A stretch of 64,000 nucleotides of DNA from the NCBI GenBank assembly GCA_949358305.1, contig OX442314.1, positions 43,038,581 to 43,102,580 on the forward strand, in the 5' to 3' direction. Positions 52,322 to 62,496 of this stretch are shown here, one piece after another (within the stretch, counting starts at the first letter, position 1; each line of letters starts with the position of its first letter). The position numbers and the translations under genes are program-made. The notes beneath the pieces were generated by a model that was not told the origin of the DNA, did no database searches, and was given only the letters and a program-made list of their open reading frames with translations. Origin of the DNA: Strigamia acuminata (Eukaryota; Arthropoda; Chilopoda; Geophilomorpha; Linotaeniidae).

Positions 52322-53842
52322 TTAATCCTTCTTTTCGACTTCAGTCGGTTCCTTCACTTCTGGTTTCTCGACTTCGGCAGAAGTCAGGAAATCCGACTCT
52401 TCAGTCGCCTCTGTCGAGACGGCGGAAAACACGGCTTCCTCCGGCGCTTCAATCTCCTCTGGGCTCGGAGGTGGGAACGGCAGATCCTCGAGCAACTCTG
52501 CCACGAAATCGACGACGGAAAGCAGCTCTTCGGCGTCTTCAAACTGAGCGTCGTCCGAAGTCTCGGACTTAGACGCGATAGGAGCGCTCGACACGTCAGT
52601 TATGACCGCTGGAGGATCCTCCACGGGTTTAGACGGTGCTTCTACGGCCTGTTGAAGCTTACGAGCTCGCCCTCGTGCCAAGATATTGGTTCGTTGAACC
52701 TTGGCGATTTCTCTTGCTCGGTCGAGCGTCAGACAGCCTCGTCCACGCGACATCGTTCTGGGTCGAACGAATTCTTCCATGACCTCGCTTCCGGCGCTCT
52801 CGACGGCTTGGACAGTTTCAGTCGAAACTTCGGAGTCCTCGGACGGCGGCGGTGATTGTCGAAGGAGTTCGACTCTTACGCCGGCGTTGGCTTCAGCGCG
52901 GGCCCAGGTGAGGAAGCGCGGGTCGATGTAAACCGCTTCGCCACGGCTGTTCAAAAACAATCGGCACTTGGGGCAGTGAGCCCAACATCGCTTCTCGTTA
53001 GGCTTAATGCCTTTCACCACGTGGGGCTGAACCTCCTTGCGCCACGGCTCCGAACGCGGGCGCGTTTTCCTTCCACGGCAGTTTGGACAACGCATAAGCG
53101 AAGAACCTGCGGATGCACCGCAGCACCACCCACAGCCGACGCAAAATGGGCATATCGTCTCCGTGGCTTGGTCCGTCACGATGTTATCGTGAGGTATTCC
53201 GGCTGCCATGTCTCGTTCGCACTGCTCCTTGCGCAGGCGGGCCTTCTCATCCTTCTTTTTCGCTTTATTGGCCGCTCTGTACTCGCGGTTGCGAGAAACA
53301 GGCTCCGAATAACGCAGAGCGCCCGGTGGCGGCTCGTTCCATCCATATTCTGATGCAGAAGACTCAGCACCAGCAGGAAGATGCGTAACCGACACTGATT
53401 GTCCCGTCACAGTCGGTGCAGTCGCATTCGACGTGTTGGCGACGGTGGGCGCCACGCTTGCAGTTGGCGGCCGAAATTCTGGCGAATGCGGGGCCAACGG
53501 GACGTTGATAACGTTCGCGGGCGGATACGCCACCTGGGCCAACGGGGCCATTTGCGCCGACTCATAAACGGTTGGCTGAGCAGAAGTGGACGGGGCCTGC
53601 ATCATCGTATTCAAATCGAGCGGAAATCCGTCTGGATGGACACTGAGCCAATTTAGCGTCGCGAGTTGCAGCGGCGTCAGGGCGTACATCGAGGCGGGCG
53701 CCGTCGGTATCGGTTGGGCCCTCATGTAAGCACGTTCCGCTGAACGGCGTTGTTCGTCACTAGACGAGGTGGACGAGCTGGACGAGCTTTCATGACGGTG
53801 TCGTCGATGACTCCGTTTTGAGCGGTGTTTACCACCTCCCAT
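52322..53842 (-). CDS. Gypsy element III extra ORF (zinc-ribbon-like, replaces env)
   Basis: About 506 residues. The ATG at 53842-53840 directly follows a minus-strand 3' splice site (TTTGCGTCTGCAG), so a spliced RNA would place this ATG right at the junction. Regions: a His/Arg/Ser-rich start (KHRSKRSHRRHRHES), a Pro/Ala-rich disordered part, a basic helix (YRAANKAKKKDEKARLRKEQ), a Cys block near 230 (CPFCVGCGWCCG ... CPNCRG), a second near 284 (CWAHCPKCRLFL), the motif DPRFLTWARAEANAG, and a long acidic tail. No signal peptide or transmembrane helix is seen. The Cys block, the W-A-R-A-E motif and the basic helix recall the extra ORF of element II, in a different order. Function unknown. Confidence 0.8.
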   Translation of the reverse strand: MGGGKHRSKRSHRRHRHESSSSSSTSSSDEQRRSAERAYMRAQPIPTAPASMYALTPLQLATLNWLSVHPDGFPLDLNTMMQAPSTSAQPTVYESAQMAPLAQVAYPPANVINVPLAPHSPEFRPPTASVAPTVANTSNATAPTVTGQSVSVTHLPAGAESSASEYGWNEPPPGALRYSEPVSRNREYRAANKAKKKDEKARLRKEQCERDMAAGIPHDNIVTDQATETICPFCVGCGWCCGASAGSSLMRCPNCRGRKTRPRSEPWRKEVQPHVVKGIKPNEKRCWAHCPKCRLFLNSRGEAVYIDPRFLTWARAEANAGVRVELLRQSPPPSEDSEVSTETVQAVESAGSEVMEEFVRPRTMSRGRGCLTLDRAREIAKVQRTNILARGRARKLQQAVEAPSKPVEDPPAVITDVSSAPIASKSETSDDAQFEDAEELLSVVDFVAELLEDLPFPPPSPEEIEAPEEAVFSAVSTEATEESDFLTSAEVEKPEVKEPTEVEKKD

Positions 53843-53854
53843 CTGCAGACGCAA

Positions 53855-54892
53855 ATAAATTATTTTATTAAAAATAATTCCACTCTAAATAATCATTCCT
53901 TGAGTCCAAAGAATTAAAACGTATTGTTCGCAACGAAAAATACACAGCTCGAGTTATTTATAACCCCTAACACGTGACACTAATGAGTCACATTCCCCTT
54001 GTGTTTATGACACGAGAATGGACTCGCCTGACAGCGATTTTTCATCGAAAATCGCAACTTGTTGAATTTTCAAAAGAAAAATCCCCTTAGTTTCTTTAAA
54101 CTATTTAATCCAACTTCCGAGTATCAAAGATAACTTTTCGTATTAATTAATTAACACTTAGTCTAATGAATATCTCAAATCGAAAATTCACCGCTAAATA
54201 ATTTATGCAAGCCTCGACCGCGACTTGATTTAAATAATTAGTGCCCACGTACTTAAACTTAATAAATAATTATTAAATTTAACCCAACTATTCGACTGAA
54301 TAGCTAAACTTCCAGAGTGATTTAATGCCGATTCACGCTTATAATACACGTGAATTTTTTAACTTTTATCGGGACGCCGATATTTTCAATTGTTGCAAAC
54401 AATTTTTTCAATTCTTTGGTCAAAGAATATATTTGAAAACTACTTACTGTTGAAGCTTGTTTTCCTTGCTGAAGTCGCTAATTGAATTAGCGTGGAAATC
54501 TCGAGTCGAAAAATGAAGACGGGTCGAAGGGACGAAGTCACTAGTATCCGTGTTTTTTACGAAGTGTTTGTGTGCAATGAACCCTGGGAATTTTATTCCC
54601 TATTAATTGTCGGGTTCGAGGTTTAATCACACCTCGTAAGTCTCGTACCTTCGTAATTACGCGAGATTATCACTTTTCAAAGTAATTCTCTGTATTTTAA
54701 TTAAAATACATATAAATCTGACCACATAATAAAATATTCTATCGAATATTTTGACTTATCGCAACAAATTCATATTTTAATACAAATTTCGATAAATATC
54801 GTAATATCTTGTCCCCCGGTGTTGAGATTATAAATCACTACACCTGTCTGACATGTAAATAATTACAGTCTTCAAGTTTTGAATAAAACTTA
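53855..54892 (-). other. Gap between pol and the extra ORF of element III
   Basis: About 1 kb, AT-rich, no long frame on either strand. It ends in the splice-acceptor-like sequence before the extra ORF and may be intron-like. Confidence 0.6.
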
Positions 54893-57800
54893 TCAATTCC
54901 AACAGAACTTTGAGGCTTTTCCTCGTTGTTGGTATGGTTTTTTAAATACTACAGTGATGTTTCGCACGAAATTTTCATCTGCATATTTAGGATTTGGTTT
55001 TCGTTCTCGTCGTGGACGAGTGCTAGTTCGTGGAACTATCGGTTGGGGTTTGCGGGGTTTTCGAGGCGGTTTCTTTGGAACTTCGCCTCTTTTTAACGCC
55101 GCTTTCCTTTCCATAGCAGTTAATCGTTGTCTATGTCTATGTTTAGACTTAATGGGCGCAGATTTGTCAATTTGCACCGAAGTTGAGTCGGATAATTCCA
55201 TTGGAATTTCTGAAGAAGTTTCAGGAATTAATTCCATTTCTTCAGCATCCGGAAGTTGATTACTTTCGTCCATCCATTTAGGATTTTCTTGAGGCGAGTA
55301 GGAGGCGGACTTTTGTCCTACTTTCCAAGTCTCGATCGGGTACGACGGAGTATAGGGGTACAACGCTTTAATATTCACTGATTTTTCAATTGAACCATCA
55401 GCTAATTTGCGTAATTTATACGCTCCGCCAGGAAGTACTTTAGTAATTTCCCACGGACCATCTCTCTTCTCGGCAAATCCAGCGGAGATATTTTTATCTG
55501 CGCACGAGAGAATGTGAGTTTGTTTCCAAACTAAATCTCCAACTTCGAACTCCGTAATTACGAACTTTTGTTCGTGTATTTTTCTATGTCGTTCAAAATT
55601 CAATTGAATTCTGCGATGCATCTCTTGATGCGATCTGCGTAATATATCTAATAATACTCTGACATATTTTTCTGGATTTTCTTTGTCAAATGGATTGGCA
55701 TGTTTAATAATCCTTGGGTCGAAAGGTAATGTTACGATTCGTCCGGTGTTCAGTAACATCGGGCTTGAGCCCGTTGCTGCCGAAACATTATTTCGCATTG
55801 CGAATGCAAATTCGTCTAAATAACGCGGCCATTGCGTGTGCACATCTGTGTACAGGGCCAGCATCGTCTTTATATCTCTATTGGCTCGCTCTGTCGGGTT
55901 CGCCTGAGCATGATACGTGCTCGTATGAGACGGGCGAATGTTGTACATTTCGCAATACTCATTGTAAATATCGGAAACAAATTGTTTTCCGTTATCGCTC
56001 ACAATCTTTTTGGGGTGTCCCCATCTGTTTGTAACAGATCTTAATTCTTGAACGCAGTTAGCGCTCGTGGCTTTTGTCAAAGCCTTAATTTCAACGAACT
56101 TGGTACAATTGTCAATAATGACAAAAATATACTGGTTTTGGGACCTTCCCGCGGGTTTTGGGCCCATCAAGTCCATATTAATACATTCCCAAGGATTGGT
56201 CATGTTGTGTGGCGTGTAAGGAGCTGCGTGCCTTTTCTGTTGAATAGGCTTGTACTGAGCACAGTGCGTGCAGCTTTTGACGTAGTTCCTGACACTTCTA
56301 CTCATACCAGGCCAGAAATATATTAAACGCGTTTTCTCAAGCGTTTTACTCATCCCAGCGTGACCGCTTAGGGGGTGGCCATGACAAGCGAAGAGTACTC
56401 GCTTTACAAGTGCACTGGGTACAACGGCTTTAAAGCCATTTCCCGAATCGTTTAATTCCTCTTCGAATGAAGGGTTAAAATAGATGATCATTTGATCACC
56501 ATCAACTTCTTTTTTGTCTAAACAATAATTTTTGACTTTGTTTTTCCATTCTTTTATTTCAGATTGTGGTATCCCAACAACCTTGTTATTCAATAAATAT
56601 TCTCGAATGCGTTTGCATTCATTATCTAGTAATTGAGCATTTATTATTTCTCTCCTTGTAGGAGGGACTTCTTTAAGTACTTCAGTCAACGCACTGTACA
56701 AGGTTTCTTGTACTTCCTCCCCCTCCTTTTCTTCAGAACATTCTTTAGAATTTTCAGAAAAATAGGAACGCACACTAGCCAAATATTCTCGTTTTTCTGG
56801 GGCACGATTTAATGAAACAGAAGGATTTCCGTCCCACTCAGGCCAGTATTGTTTAATTTCGACAGGTTCCACATGATCTCGAAGAGGAATGTCTTCCTCT
56901 GTTAGTGGGGCTCTAGAAAGTGCATCTGCAACTTGGTTAGCAGCACCTTTTCGAAAAACAATTTTAAAATTTCCACATTGGATTCTTAAGGCCCATCGGC
57001 CAAATTTCCCAGATGGTTCAGGCGTTCGCATCAACCATTTCAGTGCTTCTGCATCTGACTCTAAAGTGAATGTACCATATTCGAGATATGGTTTAAATCG
57101 ATCAATAGCCCACACAACTGCGAGACATTCGAGTTCCGGCGTTGTATAACGCTTCTCCGCTCCACGTAAAACTCTGCTTGCATAAGCTACAGGTTTGGGT
57201 ACAGAAATGTTTTTCTGCTTCTTTTCATCGAATATATCGACGTCTTGGCAAAGGACAGCTCCTAAGCCTTCATGTGAAGCGTCAGTCATGACAACAAATG
57301 GTAAAGTCATATCTGGTTTGTGTAGACAATTGTCACCACAAAGTAGCTCTTTAATTTTATTAAAAGCTTCTGTCTGCTCATCTCCCCATTCAAATGGAGT
57401 TTTCTCATTCATCATACGTGTGTATGGTGCGGCAATAGTTCCGTGATTTGGAACAAACTTCCTGAAGAAGTTAGTCATGCCGTGAAAGCGCTGAATGTCT
57501 TTAGCACACGTGGGGGTGGGAAATTTCATAATCGCCGATATTTTATCGGGATCACCGAAGAGACCTTCGGGTTTAATCCAGTGGCCCAAGAATTTTAATT
57601 CTGTACGCCCAAAACGAGATTTCGCTTTATTTATTGTCATGTTGGCTTGGTTAAGCCTTTCTAGAACATCTCGAACGTGTTTGAGATGATCATCCCAATT
57701 ATCTGAATACACAATTACGTCATCCAAATAAACTAACGCGTAGTCTTGCAAAGCTGAGCCTAAAATGCCTTCCATCAGACGCTGGAAAGTACAAGGCGCA

Positions 57801-59053
57801 TTGCAAAGGCCAAACGGCATTCGCACAAACTGATATGGACCATTTGGCGTGTAAAATGCCGTCTTTGGTCGATCTTCTTTACACATCTCGACTTGGTAGT
57901 AACCTTTGACAAGGTCAATTGACGTAAAATACCTAGCAGGACCAGTATTATGCAATAAAAGGTCAATACTTGGCATTTGTATTACTTCGACTTCGGTGAT
58001 GGCATTTAGCCACCGGTAGTCAATGCACATCCTATACGAGCCGTCAGGCTTCGCAACAATGACGGGATGACTTATGAAGGGCCCCTTGGCCTTTTCAATG
58101 AGTCCATCCTGTTCCAATTCTGCAGCTAGTTTGGTCATAATGGCTCTCTTGGCCGGGTTATACATTCTATACTGCATTTTGGGCAATGAATGCCCTTCTT
58201 TGAACTTAATACGATGCTGGGTCACGTTAGTGCACCCAACTTGATCACGAAATACATTCGATATCGATTTAACCACTTCGCGAAGTGCTAATCTTTGCTC
58301 CGGAGTGCAGTCGCTCTCCTCAACTAATTTTTCATCCCAAGTCAACACAGGAGTGTCTGTTAACTCAATTGAGTTGAGAATGGACGACAGTCCTAAATAA
58401 TCGAAAGTAATTCGATTTAACGGGGCGAGGGCCAAATTGGCTTCTTCCGACTCATAAGGGGCGGACCAATTAGGTTTATCTGCACAAGAGAACTCTTGTA
58501 AATGTGGATGCGGACTAATTTTCTGTCTGCGCATGAAATTGTGACCAAGTATCAAGCCACAAACTCGTTTTGCTAAAACGATGAAATTCATTGGTGTAAA
58601 TTCATCAGCCCATTGCACGCACAAAGTTATTTGTCCGACAGGCTTGTGTGCTACGCCTACAGCGTTAACCAACATATTTCTAGGGGCTTCTTGCAAAAAT
58701 TCTGGCAAAGCCTGAGTTTCAGACAAGAGTTGTTCCCCAATGTAACATTGAGATGCTCCTGTATCCATGAGCGCGTTGTAGGTGAGCCCACCAATTGTGA
58801 TCTTCATTCGAGGATCATCTTTATTATTACCCAAAGTAATATTGTGCAAATTATTACCACCTATGACTCTGTTGAGTCGGCGGAGTCTACAGAATTTCTT
58901 CGTGTAGCACTTGTGTGGAAACAATGTCAGATTTTTTAATTGTTCTGTCATTTCTTGCAGATTTTCCTCTACTCCGCCACTATGACTAGTGGCTACTTCA
59001 AGACAAGTTGTGTCTACATCCATAAACAAAGATTCCGACGTAGCATTAGCCAC
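54893..59053 (-). CDS. Pol polyprotein of gypsy element III
   Basis: 1,386 residues. Protease MDTGAS near 97; reverse transcriptase with YRMCIDYRWLNAI, MPFGLCNAPCTFQR and YLDD near 440; RNase H (MTDASHEGLGAVL); integrase HHCC from about 890 (CHGHPLSGHAG ... CTHCAQY); catalytic Asp near 957 (NMDLMG), Asp near 1017 (SDNGKQF) and Glu near 1053 (NPTERANR). The C-terminus has a GPWEITKVLPGGAYKL module and then a basic Arg/Lys/Pro-rich tail. All catalytic residues are present. The start lies 35 bp past the gag stop. Confidence 0.95.
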   Translation of the reverse strand: MANATSESLFMDVDTTCLEVATSHSGGVEENLQEMTEQLKNLTLFPHKCYTKKFCRLRRLNRVIGGNNLHNITLGNNKDDPRMKITIGGLTYNALMDTGASQCYIGEQLLSETQALPEFLQEAPRNMLVNAVGVAHKPVGQITLCVQWADEFTPMNFIVLAKRVCGLILGHNFMRRQKISPHPHLQEFSCADKPNWSAPYESEEANLALAPLNRITFDYLGLSSILNSIELTDTPVLTWDEKLVEESDCTPEQRLALREVVKSISNVFRDQVGCTNVTQHRIKFKEGHSLPKMQYRMYNPAKRAIMTKLAAELEQDGLIEKAKGPFISHPVIVAKPDGSYRMCIDYRWLNAITEVEVIQMPSIDLLLHNTGPARYFTSIDLVKGYYQVEMCKEDRPKTAFYTPNGPYQFVRMPFGLCNAPCTFQRLMEGILGSALQDYALVYLDDVIVYSDNWDDHLKHVRDVLERLNQANMTINKAKSRFGRTELKFLGHWIKPEGLFGDPDKISAIMKFPTPTCAKDIQRFHGMTNFFRKFVPNHGTIAAPYTRMMNEKTPFEWGDEQTEAFNKIKELLCGDNCLHKPDMTLPFVVMTDASHEGLGAVLCQDVDIFDEKKQKNISVPKPVAYASRVLRGAEKRYTTPELECLAVVWAIDRFKPYLEYGTFTLESDAEALKWLMRTPEPSGKFGRWALRIQCGNFKIVFRKGAANQVADALSRAPLTEEDIPLRDHVEPVEIKQYWPEWDGNPSVSLNRAPEKREYLASVRSYFSENSKECSEEKEGEEVQETLYSALTEVLKEVPPTRREIINAQLLDNECKRIREYLLNNKVVGIPQSEIKEWKNKVKNYCLDKKEVDGDQMIIYFNPSFEEELNDSGNGFKAVVPSALVKRVLFACHGHPLSGHAGMSKTLEKTRLIYFWPGMSRSVRNYVKSCTHCAQYKPIQQKRHAAPYTPHNMTNPWECINMDLMGPKPAGRSQNQYIFVIIDNCTKFVEIKALTKATSANCVQELRSVTNRWGHPKKIVSDNGKQFVSDIYNEYCEMYNIRPSHTSTYHAQANPTERANRDIKTMLALYTDVHTQWPRYLDEFAFAMRNNVSAATGSSPMLLNTGRIVTLPFDPRIIKHANPFDKENPEKYVRVLLDILRRSHQEMHRRIQLNFERHRKIHEQKFVITEFEVGDLVWKQTHILSCADKNISAGFAEKRDGPWEITKVLPGGAYKLRKLADGSIEKSVNIKALYPYTPSYPIETWKVGQKSASYSPQENPKWMDESNQLPDAEEMELIPETSSEIPMELSDSTSVQIDKSAPIKSKHRHRQRLTAMERKAALKRGEVPKKPPRKPRKPQPIVPRTSTRPRRERKPNPKYADENFVRNITVVFKKPYQQRGKASKFCWN

Positions 59054-59088
59054 TTCTGGGGGATGGAATAAACCTTCGTCCCCCGGAT

Positions 59089-61320
59089 CTAGTTTTTTGA
59101 ACTAGTCGCACTTGAATCAGCAGATTCGGGCTTGATCAAAGTCTTGACCATTTCTGCCAATGAGTTAGTCAGCGAAGTTTGTAACTTATTTTCAAAAGTA
59201 TTTAATTTCGCATCAAGTTTAGCATCCAGTGTTGCATCCAACACTTCTTGAGTTATCCATCTGTTATTAGGACGTTTAGAAGTAGGATCCACAGTCGGGG
59301 AATCTGGCGTACTTCGTTTTGGCAACTCTTCAGAGTTGAACTTTGCACGTGGTTTTAAATCTGGACATTCTCGACGCATGTGTCCTGGTTTCTTACAGTG
59401 GTAACAAACTAATTGACCACGTCTGGTCTGATCTACTACTCCATTTATTAAATAGACGGCCTCGCATTCCTCTGGTAACTCTTCTTCACAAATATTAAGT
59501 TGTTCTTGTGAATCCAAAGTTAAAGATTTAGCATTTGTCTTCGGCTGAGGACGAGTGTCAGTTTTCCGAGGTGGGAAAACAACTGGATTGGAGATATTTT
59601 CCCTTGCTCCATTAGCTGTACGACTGTACAAGCCTTTATTTTTCGTTATAACGGAATAAATCTCTGTCAGAGGTAAATCCGCTATGCCTTGCGTATGTAA
59701 AAGCAAATCATTAGCAGGAGTTACACTCCCGATAAAAAGACAACCAGCCCCTTTTGCATCAAGACTGTCTTGTAATATCCATAACTGGTAATATTTGTGC
59801 ATAAAGTCGTAAAGACTTTCTGTTTCCAGTTGTTTCAACTTAGTTAGTTGGTTCGTCCGCTCTTGTCGAGTGGCTACAAATCGTTCTTTGAACGCCTGTT
59901 CAAATACTTCCCAAGATATAAAATCTTCTCTTCGTTCATGAAACCAACCATGCGCTTGCTCGGTTAGATAACCAGCAACGCCTTTAACAAGCATGTCATC
60001 GAGTGACATGTTTCGCAGAAAAGCGACATTTTTTACAATATTGAGAAAGCGTTCGCTTTCTTCTGCTTTTCCTGAGAATACAGGGATATCTGGGGGTTTC
60101 AAACTGTTAGTTTGAGGGACAGTGGCGGAACTTTTTCCAGCCTGCATTAATTTGTGCATGGTTGTGGCAATTGACGCGAGGTCATCAGCCGTCATTCCAA
60201 AACTACTAGGGGGGCGCGAGTTGTCGTTTGACGACCCGCCATTATTTTTTGGTTGACTCGAGTTATTTTGACTTGAGCCACCACTATTAGGGTTGAAATT
60301 ATTCGACCCTCCTTGATTTGACCTGCTGTGGTTACCAAAGTTCGAATGGTTATTCGAATTGCCTCGGTTCCCATAATTCGAATGATTATTAGAATTACCC
60401 GGATTGTCAAAATTCGGGCGGTTGTTCGAATTTTCTTGATTACCAAAATTCGGACGATAGTTCGAATTATCTGGCGCACCCTGATTCAAATAGTTATTTG
60501 AATTTCCTGGAGTTCCAGTAGAAGGATTATTTGGGTTATTCGAGTTCGGAGGAACTGGGTGACCCCTTTGCATGTTAGGTGCTGGACTAGAATTGTTTGC
60601 AAATCTAGAGTTTGGGTCAAAACGACGGTTTGGACCTCTTGTCACACCTGAATTTGGGTTCAAATTTCCAGCGAGATTCGGACAACTATTTGATCCGTTT
60701 GGAAAACTTGGATTAGGGTTGGCCATGTTAGGCGGACCCAAATTCGCTTTGTTGGACGTATTCTCAAAGTTTTCTGGATTTGTAAATCCTCTTTGTCGGT
60801 TGCGAGCGAAGTTATTCGCTCGTAATCGTTGTTGAAAAGCACGATTAAAATCTCCTGGTGTCAAATTCGACTGATCTTGACGAGGAGGTTGTGCATTTTT
60901 ATTTCTATATCTAGAAATAGGCGTCGAAGGAGTGGGACTAAAATTATTTAATCTTTGGCTGGCTGGGGAATGGGATTGCTCCGACGTAGCACGAGGCGCG
61001 TGTATAAAATCTAACACTTCGGTCAAAGATCTAAATTGGTTTGGGTTCAAACCGTGATCCTGACAAAATAATAGACCGCCTCGGCCTAAATGAGAACCTT
61101 CAGGAATGCATTCCTCTTCTCCAGGCGGAGTAGGTTCACGTGGAGCTCTATTCTCTCCAGATGGTCCGGCTGTTTCATTTGAAACGCCATTATGGACCGC
61201 GTGGTTTCCCACTTCTTCAATTCCATTAGGAACAGGTATAAACCCGGATAGATTCATTCCACCGGTCAAACAAGTTCTTTCCTTACCACGGGTGTTCATG
61301 TGATGCTGGTTATTAGTCAT
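59089..61320 (-). CDS. Gag of gypsy element III with Asn-rich repeats
   Basis: 743 residues. A Pro/Gly-rich N-terminus is followed (about 170-390) by a low-complexity Asn/Ser/Gly/Pro region with degenerate tandem units such as GNSNNHSNYGNRGNSNNHSN. The conserved gag helical domain follows (HGWFHERREDFISWEVFEQA) and one knuckle CYHCKKPGHMRREC lies near 636. The Asn-rich region is unusual for a gypsy gag and is prion-like in composition. Frame intact. Confidence 0.9.
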   Translation of the reverse strand: MTNNQHHMNTRGKERTCLTGGMNLSGFIPVPNGIEEVGNHAVHNGVSNETAGPSGENRAPREPTPPGEEECIPEGSHLGRGGLLFCQDHGLNPNQFRSLTEVLDFIHAPRATSEQSHSPASQRLNNFSPTPSTPISRYRNKNAQPPRQDQSNLTPGDFNRAFQQRLRANNFARNRQRGFTNPENFENTSNKANLGPPNMANPNPSFPNGSNSCPNLAGNLNPNSGVTRGPNRRFDPNSRFANNSSPAPNMQRGHPVPPNSNNPNNPSTGTPGNSNNYLNQGAPDNSNYRPNFGNQENSNNRPNFDNPGNSNNHSNYGNRGNSNNHSNFGNHSRSNQGGSNNFNPNSGGSSQNNSSQPKNNGGSSNDNSRPPSSFGMTADDLASIATTMHKLMQAGKSSATVPQTNSLKPPDIPVFSGKAEESERFLNIVKNVAFLRNMSLDDMLVKGVAGYLTEQAHGWFHERREDFISWEVFEQAFKERFVATRQERTNQLTKLKQLETESLYDFMHKYYQLWILQDSLDAKGAGCLFIGSVTPANDLLLHTQGIADLPLTEIYSVITKNKGLYSRTANGARENISNPVVFPPRKTDTRPQPKTNAKSLTLDSQEQLNICEEELPEECEAVYLINGVVDQTRRGQLVCYHCKKPGHMRRECPDLKPRAKFNSEELPKRSTPDSPTVDPTSKRPNNRWITQEVLDATLDAKLDAKLNTFENKLQTSLTNSLAEMVKTLIKPESADSSATSSKN

Positions 61321-61647
61321 AACTAAACTTAAAACTAAGAAAATTTCCTAAGTCTGAGAGATAACGATGAAGTTGCAAACGTTCAGGAGGGTCGCAAACG
61401 AAGCAGTGGTCACACTAGTTCGAAAGGAAGTAAGGGTACTTCGATACACCTCTCTGATTGGTCAAATATCAACGCTAGTCTCGCGAGAGTCCAATCTCGT
61501 CCTAGATTGGTGGAAATCATCAAGTTCGTGGAACCGTAATCTTGACAGATTCCAGTGTTATGACGTAGTCACCAAACAAAATGGATACTTTTCAAAATAT
61601 TTAAAATATCACCACATTTATTAATAAATGAATGATCACCTTTATGG

Positions 61648-61692
<45 letters not shown>

Positions 61693-62478
61693 TTTTAAAA
61701 CTCGTAATTTCAAAAGACGCGCCAATTCGTTTGAATCGACGGCTTTTCTGCACAACACGGGTTGCTTGGCAACAAAACAGCGAGAATTCTTCTTCGCTAA
61801 AATTCGAATGGTATTCCATTCGTAAAATTCGATTTCAATGACTTGAGATCATGATTTTTAACCAACATTTTAATGTAGATCAAGTCTGTAAAATAATGTA
61901 AACCCACTTTGAAATAAAATATAAATTTTAATTCCTTCGAAAAGCGTTAATTTTCTTTCTATTTTATTTAGGCAAATAAATTTAGGTTTAACTTGAAGTC
62001 TCAAGCAAAATACATATAAAAGAATATTCTGAAATTAAAACAACTATTAAATTGATAGAATTCTTTAAGAATTCCGTCAACAAGTCAACTTTTCAAAATT
62101 AGGCCCGACCGCGTGGTTTTGTCAGATTGTCGACGACAAAATGACGTTACCCGGGCGGAACCAACTTCAACAAGTTCGGGCAAGACTCTCATTCTCAGGG
62201 TTGGGCCTTTAGGCCTGACCACGTGGTAGAAATTATTAGTTTTGTTAAAACACATAATTTCCACGACGGAAAATCGGAATAAAGTGAATTACACTTATTT
62301 TCTTGCGAGAAGTTCTAAAACAGAATAAAATATATTAAACGCAAATATAAATTTCGTTCGAAACTGATTTTACACATCCAAAAAATTTCATTTGAAATTT
62401 TATCACTGTAAGCACATTTCCGAATTCTCATAAACACACGAAAAACTTCAAAATTTATTTTAAATTTAGGCAGCCTAT
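61321..62478 (-). other. 5' leader of gypsy element III
   Basis: No supported gene. A ~39-nt poly(T) run (poly(A) on the element's sense strand) lies at about 61650-61688; its length may be unreliable. Confidence 0.7.
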
Positions 62479-62494
62479 CTCGGTAGAACCTCCA
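62477..62494 (-). promoter_or_regulatory. Primer-binding site of element III, tRNA-Gln type
   Basis: Minus-strand TGGAGGTTCTACCGAGAT begins two bases inside the 5' LTR. By recall it differs at one position from the complement of the 3' end of animal tRNA-Gln. Confidence 0.7.
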
Positions 62495-62496
62495 CT

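Noticed and set aside
52223-53656. Plus-strand frames of 76-210 codons opposite the element III extra ORF
   Set aside because: They are antisense shadows of a GC-richer coding region; no start context or domain.
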